Shown here: positions 25,985 to 34,242 of the stretch, piece by piece
Layout: the number at the start of each line of letters is the position of its first letter
Numbering within the stretch: the stretch's first letter is position 1
Assembly: GCA_018657495.1 (NCBI GenBank)
Contig: JABHXA010000003.1
Span: 62,001 to 126,000 of the forward strand
Source: Fidelibacterota bacterium
GTDB lineage: Bacteria > Fidelibacterota > Marinisomatia > SCGC-AAA003-L08 > JACNLC01
Length of the DNA: 64,000 bases
Direction: 5' to 3'
Notes under the pieces: generated by a model
Told to the model about the DNA's origin: nothing
The model's input: the letters and a program-made list of their open reading frames with translations, nothing else
The model's database searches: none
Program-made: the position numbers and the translations under genes

Positions 25985-26353
25985 ATGATTGACCATTGCG
26001 GTGTAAATGTGAGCGATTATATAGACAGTCGCGATTTTTATAAAAATGCACTCAGCGCAATTGGCTATGAGATTATCATGGAATTTGATGGTCAGGTTGC
26101 CGGGTTTGGAAAAGATAATGTTCCAGATTTCTGGATTAAATGCGAGGATCCGGTAACGACAAAGGCACATGTTGCATTTCAGTCAGAAACTCGAAAACAT
26201 GTTGATGATTTTCATAAAGCCGGTCTTGGCGCAGGTGGAACGGATAACGGTCCCCCTGGATTGAGAAAGCATTATCATCCCAATTATTACGGGGCATTTA
26301 TACTTGATCCAGATGGTAATAATATTGAGGTGGTTTGCCATAAACCAGAATAA
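25985..26353 (+). CDS. VOC (glyoxalase/dioxygenase fold) family protein
   Basis: 122 residues forming two beta-alpha-beta-beta-beta units. Likely metal ligands are visible: His4 in MIDHCGV, His near the middle (AHVAFQ) and Glu in the final strand (GNNIEVVCH). The motif KHYHPNYYGAFILDPDGNNIE is typical of small VOC proteins related to glyoxalase or lactoylglutathione lyase, but the substrate is not predictable. AAGGTG precedes the ATG, and the gene lies 16 bp after the LiaF-like gene. A hairpin terminator follows. Confidence 0.85.
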   Translation: MIDHCGVNVSDYIDSRDFYKNALSAIGYEIIMEFDGQVAGFGKDNVPDFWIKCEDPVTTKAHVAFQSETRKHVDDFHKAGLGAGGTDNGPPGLRKHYHPNYYGAFILDPDGNNIEVVCHKPE

Positions 26354-26405
26354 TTAATTGTCGAATAAAATTGGTTTTTGAAAAAATAAAATGAATGAAT
26401 TACAG

Positions 26406-26437
26406 TAGGGACTTGTTGTCAAGTCTCCCTAGTTTTT
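26406..26437 (+). terminator. Probable rho-independent terminator after the VOC gene
   Basis: TAGGGA-CTTG, a TTGT loop, then CAAG-TC-TCCCTA with a two-base bulge, followed by GTTTTT. It lies in the convergent gap between the VOC gene and glmS and best serves the plus strand. Confidence 0.6.
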
Positions 26438-26468
26438 CTGGTTGATCATTTAATCCTCTTCAAAATAT

Positions 26469-28304
26469 CTATTCGACGGTGACGCTTTTTGCAAGATTCC
26501 TTGGCTGATCAACATTGCATCCCCTTTCAACCGCAATGTAATAAGCAAGTAGCTGTGTTGGGATTGTGGTTAATATCGGGGATATACAATGATGTATTGC
26601 CGGTATTTTTATTACATGATCAGAATACTCATCACATCTCTTTGTATCCACACTGGTAATAATAATAATACGTCCCCCCCTGGCATTTACTTCTTGAATA
26701 TTTGACATAATTTTATCAAATCCTCTTTGAGTCACAATAAATAATACCGGCATATTCTCGTCAATTAATGCTATGGGACCATGTTTCATTTCAGCAGCGG
26801 GATAACCTTCGGCATGTATATATGATATTTCCTTTAATTTTAGAGCTCCTTCCAATGCCACTGGAAATTGATAACCGCGGCCGAGATATAGAAAATTATT
26901 AGACGTTGCAAAATCTTTAGCTATGTTTTTTATTTTATCCGCTTGTTTAAATACTTTTTCAATTTTCTCAGTAATTGTCGAAAAATCCCTAATTATATCT
27001 TTTACCATCTTACAATTCAATTTTTTCTTTTGGGCAAGAAGAAGAGCTATCTCGGTAAGCACAGTTACCTGTGATGTAAATGCCTTTGTTGATGCCACAC
27101 CAATTTCAGGTCCGGCATGTATATAAACACCACAATCCGTTTCCCTGGCGATACTGCTTCCTACTACATTTACAATCCCAACCGATAGGGCTCCCATGGT
27201 TCTGGCTTTCCGAATAGCTGCAAGAGTATCAGCTGTTTCACCACTTTGGCTAATTGCAAAAACCACCGTATTATTATCAATTGGCGTCTCACGGTATCTG
27301 AATTCAGAAGCATACTCTACTTTTACAGTTATGTTAACTAATTCTTCAATAATATAGCTGCCAATTTGAGCTGCATGCCATGAGGTTCCACATGCTGTAA
27401 TGACAATCTGATTTGCATCTAAAATTCTTGTAAGCCAGTTTTCTATCCCTCCCAGCTTTACCGTCATCTTTTTTAAATCTATTCTGCCTCTTGTAGATTC
27501 ATAAACTGATGTAGGTTGCTCATATATCTCCTTCAGCATAAAATGTTCGTAACCACCCTTTTCAATCTGCTCAAGATCGTAATCAATATTCTGGATCTCC
27601 TTCGAGATGACTTTATACTCTTCTATATTTCTTACTTCATAAGAGTCTGACTTTATTATGGTCATTTCATTTTCATCAAGATAAACGATTTTTCGGGTAT
27701 ATTCAATGATGGGCGATGTATCTGAGGCGAGAAAATATTCACCTTCCCCAATACCAAGCACTAATGGACTACCATGACGGGCTGCGATTAATTTATCCGG
27801 TTCATCTTTGCATAAAACAACAATGCCATAGGCGCCCACAACTTTTTGCAATGCTGATCTAACCGCCTCGGCAAATGACAAATTATTTTTGAGATATAGA
27901 TACTCTATAAATTGGACCAAAACTTCTGTATCTGTATCAGACACAAACTCAATTCCCTTACCGGTTAAAAATTTTCTAATCGAGTAATAATTTTCAATAA
28001 TCCCATTATGAATAAGAGTGAATAAACCGGAGGATGACATATGCGGGTGAGCGTTTGCATCATTGGGCTCACCGTGGGTTGCCCAGCGAGTATGACCCAT
28101 ACCAATATTGCCATTAACAGGGGAGGAATTAAGTAAATTCTTCAATTCTTTCACCTTACCCTTGCATTTCACAAGTGAAAGATTTTCACCATCAAAAACA
28201 GAAATTCCAGCAGAATCATAACCACGGTATTCGAGCCGTTGCAGTCCCTTGATAATAATTTCAGTCGTATTTCTGCTACCGATATATCCAACGATTCCAC
28301 ACAT
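26469..28304 (-). CDS. glmS: Glutamine-fructose-6-phosphate aminotransferase (isomerizing)
   Basis: 611 residues, the normal GlmS length. It makes glucosamine-6-phosphate from fructose-6-phosphate and glutamine, the first step towards UDP-GlcNAc for peptidoglycan and LPS. The N-terminus MCGIVGYIG supplies the catalytic Cys2 of the class II glutaminase domain, with GHTRWATHG and HNGIIEN following. Two SIS domains start near residues 285 and 460 (ACGTSWHAA, SQSGETADT, YLGRGYQFPVALEGALKLKE). The C-terminus ends LAKSVTVE as in the family. It is a single gene, with divergent and convergent neighbours. I saw no glmS-ribozyme-like leader. Confidence 0.98.
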   Translation of the reverse strand: MCGIVGYIGSRNTTEIIIKGLQRLEYRGYDSAGISVFDGENLSLVKCKGKVKELKNLLNSSPVNGNIGMGHTRWATHGEPNDANAHPHMSSSGLFTLIHNGIIENYYSIRKFLTGKGIEFVSDTDTEVLVQFIEYLYLKNNLSFAEAVRSALQKVVGAYGIVVLCKDEPDKLIAARHGSPLVLGIGEGEYFLASDTSPIIEYTRKIVYLDENEMTIIKSDSYEVRNIEEYKVISKEIQNIDYDLEQIEKGGYEHFMLKEIYEQPTSVYESTRGRIDLKKMTVKLGGIENWLTRILDANQIVITACGTSWHAAQIGSYIIEELVNITVKVEYASEFRYRETPIDNNTVVFAISQSGETADTLAAIRKARTMGALSVGIVNVVGSSIARETDCGVYIHAGPEIGVASTKAFTSQVTVLTEIALLLAQKKKLNCKMVKDIIRDFSTITEKIEKVFKQADKIKNIAKDFATSNNFLYLGRGYQFPVALEGALKLKEISYIHAEGYPAAEMKHGPIALIDENMPVLFIVTQRGFDKIMSNIQEVNARGGRIIIITSVDTKRCDEYSDHVIKIPAIHHCISPILTTIPTQLLAYYIAVERGCNVDQPRNLAKSVTVE

Positions 28305-28494
28305 ATAGTTATTCTTTCTGTTTTATTGAATAGAAATATTTGTTTTGTTTAGACCTATAAATTACAAAGCATCTGCAGTAAAAATGTATGACGGAATATT
28401 CGAATATTTTCTCGCACCAAATTATTTATCATTGATCAGCTCAATACTCAATAATTGTAAATTAAATATGCTGATTAAACAAAAAATATAGCTG

Positions 28495-29211
28495 TTGGAA
28501 CAGTCAATATATTATTTATCAATTCCCGACCTGTTATGGATATTCATCCCGGTTATTGTCGTTATTTTCATTTTTCATTTATGGAACCTGAAAATTTCTA
28601 CACCTATTTATGCCATGTTCCGCATGTTCTTCCAATTAATCCTCATCGGTTATGCTTTAGATTTCATTTTCGACACCGAGCATCCTGCCGTTGTAATTGG
28701 GATTCTTTTCATCATGCTAGCTGCAGCAGGTCTGATTGCATTACGTCCGTTAAAAGTAAAGACCAATACTGATTATTTTATTTCATTTTTGTCAGTGGCT
28801 TCAGGTAGCATTCCTACTCTTATAATAGTCATTTTTGCTGTCGTAAATTTGGATCCTTGGTATAACCCCCAATATCTCATTCCCCTTTCCGGAATGATAT
28901 TCGCTAACTCAATGAATGCAGTAAGTATTGCTTCAGAGAGATTGTTTGTTGAGTCACAGAGGCAAAATGATTTGAAGGCTATACGGGCCACGGTTTTGCA
29001 GGCGGCATTGATACCAATCACGAACTCACTATTCGCTGTTGGGATTGTCTCTCTACCTGGAATGATGACAGGTCAGATTCTATCAGGCACATCACCCTTA
29101 ATTGCGGTAAGATATCAGATCATGGTTATGTGTATGGTTTTTGGTTCATCAGGTATTTCAACAGCTGTATATCTGTCCATACAATTAAAGAGAAACAGTC
29201 GTGCAAATTGA
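28495..29211 (+). CDS. UPF0014/FetB-type ABC permease without an adjacent ATPase
   Basis: 238 residues, about seven transmembrane helices, of the UPF0014/YbbM family whose E. coli member FetB pairs with ATPase FetA in iron export. Recognisable parts are LISTPIY-like MFRMFFQLILIGYAL, IPLSGMIFANSMNAVSIASERL and VSLPGMMTGQILSGTSP, the last being the most conserved block. No FetA-like ATPase is found next to it, so it is an orphan and may use an ATPase coded elsewhere. The start appears to be a TTG or CTG (28492-28497) because a stop lies just upstream; no ribosome binding site is evident. glmS is divergent upstream. Confidence 0.85.
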   Translation: MEQSIYYLSIPDLLWIFIPVIVVIFIFHLWNLKISTPIYAMFRMFFQLILIGYALDFIFDTEHPAVVIGILFIMLAAAGLIALRPLKVKTNTDYFISFLSVASGSIPTLIIVIFAVVNLDPWYNPQYLIPLSGMIFANSMNAVSIASERLFVESQRQNDLKAIRATVLQAALIPITNSLFAVGIVSLPGMMTGQILSGTSPLIAVRYQIMVMCMVFGSSGISTAVYLSIQLKRNSRAN

Positions 29212-29528
29212 TTTGGCTGTGTCTTGATATTAATATTTCAATAATATTGACCTTGCTGGATTTGATACACAATATTTTTTATAAAATCCATTTAACAAAT
29301 GCTATATTGTATTTTCCAGCTTGACAGCTCAAAAACCCAACCCCTCAAAATTATCAATCAGCAGGACTAATGATTTCTTGCAAAATCAATCATTATTTTA
29401 ATTCAAAATCTGTTCGGAATATCTGTAAACTTAGCTGTTCATCAACACAAAATTATCTTAAATTGAAATTCATAATATCAACAAGTAATATACTGCTTGA
29501 CTGCCAGCAATATTAACTTTATCTATAC
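29212..29528. other. Intergenic region, no recognised feature
   Basis: A 317 bp AT-rich gap between two plus-strand genes. I found no open frame of note, RNA gene or strong hairpin. It must contain the promoter of the next small membrane protein gene, but none stands out. Confidence 0.5.
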
Positions 29529-29975
29529 ATGTTAGTTGTATCTTCGCGCATTCTTAATATTCTCGCTGCCATTGTATGGTATACCGGCGGTATTATACTG
29601 CTTCTCAAGGGTTATCGGATTTTTATGGAAGCAAATATGCTGAAACCAGAGCATAATTTTCCATGGCTTGCTGTTGCCACCGGCTTAGGTATCGGTGGTA
29701 TGAAAGCAAAATTTCTGTTTGTAAAAAACTGTCAAAAAAATCTTGATAGAATTGCTGCACTAAAGCGACCAAAACTCTGGCAATTTTATAGACCTGAGTT
29801 TTTTGTTGTATTGACGATAATGATCCTTCTTAGCGCTAACTTATATAAATTGGCATCCAATAATTATCAATTCCTCATCGGTATCGCTATTTTGGATTTA
29901 AGCATTGCCATCGCCCTCCTCGGCAGCAGTTTTGTTTTTTGGAAGCAGAAAGCCTTCCATTCTTCCAATATTTAA
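29529..29975 (+). CDS. Small integral membrane protein, family not recognised
   Basis: 148 residues with about four transmembrane helices (near 7-28, 45-62, 90-105 and 115-138) and a short basic loop (NCQKNLDRIAALKRPKLWQFYRP) between the second and third. An isolated pair of conserved-looking motifs, LLLKGYRIF and GGMKAKFLF, resembles small membrane proteins found with kinase or lipid genes, but I cannot name a family. No strong ribosome binding site precedes the ATG. It is 31 bp upstream of the choline-kinase-like gene on the same strand and may be co-transcribed with it. Confidence 0.55.
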   Translation: MLVVSSRILNILAAIVWYTGGIILLLKGYRIFMEANMLKPEHNFPWLAVATGLGIGGMKAKFLFVKNCQKNLDRIAALKRPKLWQFYRPEFFVVLTIMILLSANLYKLASNNYQFLIGIAILDLSIAIALLGSSFVFWKQKAFHSSNI

Positions 29976-30006
29976 ATATAATCTATAAGAAACTGACCAT
30001 AACCAA

Positions 30007-31017
30007 ATGAAAGTGAAAATATTTGAGTTATGTCAAAAAATATTCCCCGAATGGGCATCTCTCTCAATAAAAGACTTTAACTTTGATGATCCAAAAGGAT
30101 TCTCATCCTTTACTATGGGAATCAGAGCAAAAAAGAATGTCCAACCAGACGCTGTTTTATATCGACATCTTGAAGGAAAAAAGAATGCCATATTAGACTT
30201 CCAGCAGGAAAAAGAAATATTCCTGACTCTTGGTGCCCATAAAATAGCCGCGCCATGTCTTTATTATGATGATTCTTGTCGGATCGAATATTTTTATCAT
30301 GGGTCCACGTTAAACGCCAGGGATTTATTCGATCCTGACAACTTGCGAAAAATTGCCAATGAGCTTTATCGATTTCACCAGATATCTCCTCCCTCAATAC
30401 CGCAAAAAATATTTTTTAATCTATTGCACGACAAATGGGGGGATATTGCAAAATATGTCATTGAAGACCAATTTGAAGTATTCCCTGCTAATGAACAGAA
30501 AATGTGTAAAGAGCTACGTGAGATATATAATCCCTGCACATTTGAAAAAGTTAAAAGTATACTGCCCGATAGTGAATTATCCTTCTGCCATAATGATACT
30601 TATCATGGTAATATCATGAAATTGGATAGTGGAGAAATAAAATTACTCGATTTTGAATTTTCCTGTCTTAATTACAAAACATATGATTTTGCTAATTTAT
30701 TTGCCGAAACCGTGATGCAGCATCAATTACCTGAATACCCCTATTTCAAAATTGTTGAGCCTGAATTTGGTGATCATGAGATTGCAACGTTAATTAATTT
30801 TTATTTGGACAATGCCCAATTTAAAAATCAGAAACAAAGGGATGTCGAATTTAAAAAATTATTTTTTGAAACCAAAATTATGCTGATTTTGTCTGATTAT
30901 AAATATGCTATGGCAGCAATAACACTTGCCGTCAATCCAATCCAGAAAATCCGGTTTATACCGTATGCCTATCAGCGATACTCAAAGTTTCTCAAGTCAT
31001 ATGAATTGATACTTTAA
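30007..31017 (+). CDS. Choline/ethanolamine-kinase-like phosphotransferase (APH fold)
   Basis: 336 residues with the aminoglycoside-phosphotransferase/choline-kinase fold. The catalytic loop is HNDTYHGNIM (Asp and Asn in place) and the metal loop is LLDFEFS, with a DFE in place of the DFG of protein kinases. The following DFANLFAE matches choline/ethanolamine kinases. The N-lobe around DAVLYRHLEG gives the expected nucleotide-binding Lys/Arg region. Likely reaction: ATP-dependent phosphorylation of choline, ethanolamine or a related small alcohol, feeding lipid or surface decoration. An antibiotic-resistance role is less likely. It follows the small membrane protein gene and ends before a long AT-rich gap. 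Confidence 0.8.
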   Translation: MKVKIFELCQKIFPEWASLSIKDFNFDDPKGFSSFTMGIRAKKNVQPDAVLYRHLEGKKNAILDFQQEKEIFLTLGAHKIAAPCLYYDDSCRIEYFYHGSTLNARDLFDPDNLRKIANELYRFHQISPPSIPQKIFFNLLHDKWGDIAKYVIEDQFEVFPANEQKMCKELREIYNPCTFEKVKSILPDSELSFCHNDTYHGNIMKLDSGEIKLLDFEFSCLNYKTYDFANLFAETVMQHQLPEYPYFKIVEPEFGDHEIATLINFYLDNAQFKNQKQRDVEFKKLFFETKIMLILSDYKYAMAAITLAVNPIQKIRFIPYAYQRYSKFLKSYELIL

Positions 31018-31363
31018 AATAGATATTTTTGGCAGTTAGATTCTCTTGCCCTTACTTTCCATTTTTTCTGCAATTCGAAGTTCAAAATGTTCACTTAGTT
31101 GTAATGCAACTAAACTCTATCGGGTTTTCATTACATGATTTATTAATATAATAAAGTATATATTATTATTTTACATTGTTAATATATTTACAGTTATACT
31201 AATTGTATATTTATATATTGTAAATAAATATTATTTAACATATTTAAATGACCTTGTTTTAATTTATTAATTATTGCTGCCATTTAAGAAAAATATGTTT
31301 CTTATTTTTATTATTCAATCCAATAATTGTCTTGATCATAATTAAATAAAATTGGAAGAAAAT
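31018..31363. promoter_or_regulatory. AT-rich regulatory region upstream of the DUF4395 gene
   Basis: A 346 bp gap. It holds repeat copy A (31157-31251, separate entry) and, upstream of that, TTAGTTG-N5-CAACTAA at 31095-31113, a perfect 7 bp inverted repeat of the kind bound by MarR/TetR-type dimers. No T-run follows the latter. No protein frame is visible. Confidence 0.4.
31157..31251 (+). repeat. Imperfect ~95 bp direct repeat, copy A, with two palindromes
   Basis: This segment aligns without gaps to 32002-32096, offset 845 bp, with about four in five bases identical by eye. It contains CAGTTA-N3-TAATTG at 31191-31205 and ATTTAA-N5-TTAAAT at 31233-31249. Their spacing, 42 bp start to start, is identical in the other copy. 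It ends about 110 bp before the DUF4395 start. Confidence 0.7.
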
Positions 31364-31813
31364 ATGAATAATATTGTTTGTCCTATCTCAATTGAAAAAG
31401 TTGATAGTAATGTGAGCAGGTTTACTACTTTTATAATAGTATTATTAATATCACTTTTTTTAGTAACACAAAACTCAATATTTATAGCATTTGCAGCAAT
31501 CGATTATTTTATAAGAGCTGCATTTAATAATAAGTTTAGTCCAGTCCGCTTTGTCGCGATTAAAATTATTGATCTTACCTTACTAGATAAGAAGCCAATT
31601 AATCTAGCACCAAAAATATTTGCCTCAAGACTGGGATTTATATGTGCTATTGCCTCTTTAATTTTGTTCTCGACGCATTATATTACTGGATCAATTATTA
31701 TTGCAGGATTATTACTCGGTCTGTCAATAATGGATTCTGTGTTTAATTTTTGTGTTGGTTGTATGATATATAATTACCTTGTGCTTCCATTTAATAAGAT
31801 GAATTTAAAATGA
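31364..31813 (+). CDS. DUF4395 membrane protein
   Basis: 149 residues from the ATG at 31364, preceded by GGAAG; a TTG at 31352 is less likely. The DUF4395 pattern is clear: N-terminal CPISIEKVDSNVSR, a central NKFSPVRFVA after two helices, LAPKIFASRLGF, and C-terminal FCVGCMIYNYL in the last helix. There are about four transmembrane segments. The conserved N-terminal Cys and the C-x-x-C in the last helix, plus frequent linkage of DUF4395 to thioredoxin and rhodanese proteins, suggest a thiol or sulfur role at the membrane. The gene stands alone between copies A and B of the AT-rich repeat. Confidence 0.88.
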   Translation: MNNIVCPISIEKVDSNVSRFTTFIIVLLISLFLVTQNSIFIAFAAIDYFIRAAFNNKFSPVRFVAIKIIDLTLLDKKPINLAPKIFASRLGFICAIASLILFSTHYITGSIIIAGLLLGLSIMDSVFNFCVGCMIYNYLVLPFNKMNLK

Positions 31814-32225
31814 TCTCAATTTAGGTAATATCATAATTTCCAAATTATGTGAATAAAACTAATTTCAGAAATATAATAGAATTTGTAAAATAATGATCAA
31901 AATTTGAATATTCGTTTATTTAATTTGAAGGAAATAATATCAAATCTTATTTTGACATGCCAGACGAATTGACTCATTAGTATTCTGTATTCAATAAACA
32001 ATTATTTATATTTTATTACATTATTAATAAATCACCAGTTATATTAACTGTATATTTATATATTAATAATAAAATTTATTTAACATATTTAAATGATCAA
32101 TTCATTATGCCGACTCATTCTCTATTTTTAGATAAAAGTATCCATTTTTTGACTGTTAATCGTTTATTTTATTTCCAATTATCACTTCAATCAAAAATAT
32201 AAATTCATCAACAAAGGAGTTTTAA
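31814..32225. promoter_or_regulatory. AT-rich regulatory region upstream of the cupin gene
   Basis: A 412 bp gap with no protein frame. It contains repeat copy B (32002-32096). The cupin gene has an excellent ribosome binding site (AAAGGAG six bases before the ATG at 32226), so the long leader is likely promoter and control region. Confidence 0.45.
32002..32096 (+). repeat. Imperfect ~95 bp direct repeat, copy B, with two palindromes
   Basis: Second copy of the element at 31157-31251. It carries CAGTTA-N3-TAACTG at 32036-32050, here a perfect palindrome, and ATTTAA-N5-TTAAAT at 32078-32094, identical to copy A. A stretch of 21 bases around the second palindrome is the same in both copies. 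It ends 130 bp before the cupin start. Confidence 0.7.
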
Positions 32226-32531
32226 ATGAGCCAATATATCGATGCAGTAGAAGCTGCTGCTAACAATTACAAATTACTTTCAGAAGAAGGAAAAATCAGA
32301 GTTATTGAGATGAGTCTCAAATCCGGCGAAATAGATAACCAACATTCGCATCATAGCGAAACCGTTTATTTTCTACAAGGTGGAAAAGTTAGAATTCACT
32401 TGCCAAACGGTGAATCAGTTGAAGCGGATATACCCGATGGACATGTTATGCATCATGGTCCATGGACACATCAAGTTGAAAATATCGGTGATACAGATGT
32501 TAAAGCCATTATTTTTGAAATAATGCCCTAG
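32226..32531 (+). CDS. Small single-domain cupin protein
   Basis: 101 residues forming one cupin beta-barrel. Motif 1 has a His cluster (NQHSHHSETVYFLQGG) and motif 2 ends in PWTHQVEN, giving candidate metal ligands. Small stand-alone cupins of this kind bind Fe, Mn or Ni and act in sugar, sulfur or quercetin-type chemistry, but nothing identifies the substrate. AAAGGAG precedes the ATG. It follows repeat copy B and precedes DUF2237, and is probably monocistronic. Confidence 0.85.
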   Translation: MSQYIDAVEAAANNYKLLSEEGKIRVIEMSLKSGEIDNQHSHHSETVYFLQGGKVRIHLPNGESVEADIPDGHVMHHGPWTHQVENIGDTDVKAIIFEIMP

Positions 32532-32692
32532 AATATAAAACTGTTCACATCCTGTATTTGAAAAAAAGTATTTTATATATTTCAATGCTCACCTAGGCAT
32601 GCTTTGGTGATGCAAATGTATATATAGTTTTTTTTGGATAGATAATCTTACCAGAATAATTATGTAACACTTGCATACAGGTTAATAATTAA

Positions 32693-33064
32693 ATGTATAA
32701 ATCAATTAATGTACTTGGCGGACCCTTAAGTCCTTGCGGTGACAGACCTGTTACCGGTTTTTTTCGAGACAACTTATGTAATACATGTAGTGAAGATGTT
32801 GGATCCCATACAGTGTGCATAAAGGCAAGTAAAGAGTTTCTCGAATTTTCCAAATTAATAGGAAACGACTTATCAACACCCATTCCTGAGTTCAATTTTC
32901 CCGGGTTACGTGCTGGAGATAGATGGTGCCTGTGTGCAGCCAGATGGAAAGAAGCATACGAACACGACATGGCTCCTAGGATTTATTTAGAAAATACTCA
33001 CCAAAAATCACTGGAAGTAATACCTTTCAAAACATTGATCAAATTTGCAGCAGATTTGAACTAG
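32693..33064 (+). CDS. DUF2237 family protein
   Basis: 123 residues matching DUF2237 over the full length: NVLGGPLSPCGDRPVTGFFRD, NTCSEDVGSHTVC, EFLEFSKLIGNDLSTP and GDRWCLCAARWKEAYE. The four or five invariant Cys and the WCLCAARW motif suggest metal or redox chemistry, but the family has no known function. Length is typical. Spacing to its neighbours (about 160 bp before, 130 bp after) suggests its own promoter. Confidence 0.93.
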   Translation: MYKSINVLGGPLSPCGDRPVTGFFRDNLCNTCSEDVGSHTVCIKASKEFLEFSKLIGNDLSTPIPEFNFPGLRAGDRWCLCAARWKEAYEHDMAPRIYLENTHQKSLEVIPFKTLIKFAADLN

Positions 33065-33196
33065 AATAATAATTGTCTCAATTTTGCTTTGCTTTTCCAT
33101 AAAAGCACCAAACTATAAATCTTTCTTATATTGATTGATTATCGTTTTAGGGAAATGACTTTAGAAATAAATTCAATACTAACATAGGAAATTAAA

Positions 33197-34147
33197 ATGT
33201 CTGATAAAAAAGTAATTGTTGTTATCGGTGCAACTGGAGCACAGGGTGGCGGATTGGTTCGAGCTATTCTAAATGACAAAAATGGAGATTTCAGCGTTAG
33301 GGCTGTCACAAGAAATGTTAATTCTGATAAAGCAAAACATCTCGCCGATTTGGGTGCTGAGGTAGTTGCAGCAGATGTTGATGATCTTGAGAGTATAAAA
33401 AGGGCTTTTGCAGGTGCGTATGGTGCATATTGTGTTACTTTCTTTTGGGAACACTTCTCACCACAAAAGGAACAGGATAATGTGAAACATATGGCTGAAG
33501 CTGCAAAAACGGCTGGATTAAAGCATGTTATTTGGTCTACCCTTGAGGATACTCGAAATTGGATCCCATTAAGCGATAATAGAATGCCCACTCTTATGGA
33601 GAAATATAAGGTACCCCATTTCGATGCCAAAGGTGAATCCAACACCTTCTTTGACGAAGCGGGTATTCCCACTACTTTTCTTCTCACTTCATTTTACTGG
33701 GAAAATTTCATCTACTTTGGCATGGGACCCAAAAAAGGACCCGATGGTAAACTTGCAATTTCATTGCCCATGGGTGAGAAAAAACTCCCTGGTATTGCCA
33801 CTGAGGATATTGGCAAATGTGCATTTGCAATTTTTCAAAATGGCAATGATTTTATAGGTAAAACGGTTGGTATTTCAGGAGAACATCTTACTGGCCAACA
33901 AATGGCAGATTCTTTCAGCAAGGCATTTGCAGAAGATATTGCTTATAATGCTTTACCTCATGATGTCTATCGTGGGTTTGATTTTCCAGGAGCTGAAGAT
34001 TTGGGAAATATGTTTCAATTTAAACATGATTTTGAAAATTATTTCTGTGGGGCCAGAGATCTTGATTTCTCAAAATCCCTCAATCCATCTATGCAAAGTT
34101 TTGATGAATGGCTGAGTCATAATAAAAATTCTATCCCGCTAGATTAA
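33197..34147 (+). CDS. NmrA-like NAD(P)-binding protein
   Basis: 316 residues, an atypical short-chain dehydrogenase of the NmrA/HSCARG type. The Rossmann loop reads VVIGATGAQGGGLVRAIL, followed by RAVTRNVNSDKAK, which fits an NADP-binding Arg. The typical acid-base Tyr motif (YxxxK) is not seen in its usual place, as in NmrA-type redox sensors. FHSPQKEQDNVKHM-like text (HFSPQKEQDNVKHMAEAAK) is a family hallmark. It may sense the NADPH/NADP ratio or reduce a small substrate. AGGAAA precedes the ATG. Confidence 0.88.
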   Translation: MSDKKVIVVIGATGAQGGGLVRAILNDKNGDFSVRAVTRNVNSDKAKHLADLGAEVVAADVDDLESIKRAFAGAYGAYCVTFFWEHFSPQKEQDNVKHMAEAAKTAGLKHVIWSTLEDTRNWIPLSDNRMPTLMEKYKVPHFDAKGESNTFFDEAGIPTTFLLTSFYWENFIYFGMGPKKGPDGKLAISLPMGEKKLPGIATEDIGKCAFAIFQNGNDFIGKTVGISGEHLTGQQMADSFSKAFAEDIAYNALPHDVYRGFDFPGAEDLGNMFQFKHDFENYFCGARDLDFSKSLNPSMQSFDEWLSHNKNSIPLD

Positions 34148-34242
34148 CTACTGGTAATAAATAGTTACTGAATGTGTATTGTTAGATATATACAATTTTA
34201 TTGTGCAACGTATTATTAAAATAAAAATAGGCAGCAATCATA

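Noticed and set aside
28487..28499. Sequence shared with the DUF1203 palindrome (TATAGCTGTTGGA)
   Set aside because: A 13-14 base match between two sites is expected by chance in 64 kb of AT-rich DNA, and the other half of the palindrome is absent here.
31157..32096. CRISPR-like repeat
   Set aside because: Only two long, imperfect, AT-rich copies 845 bp apart with a gene between them.
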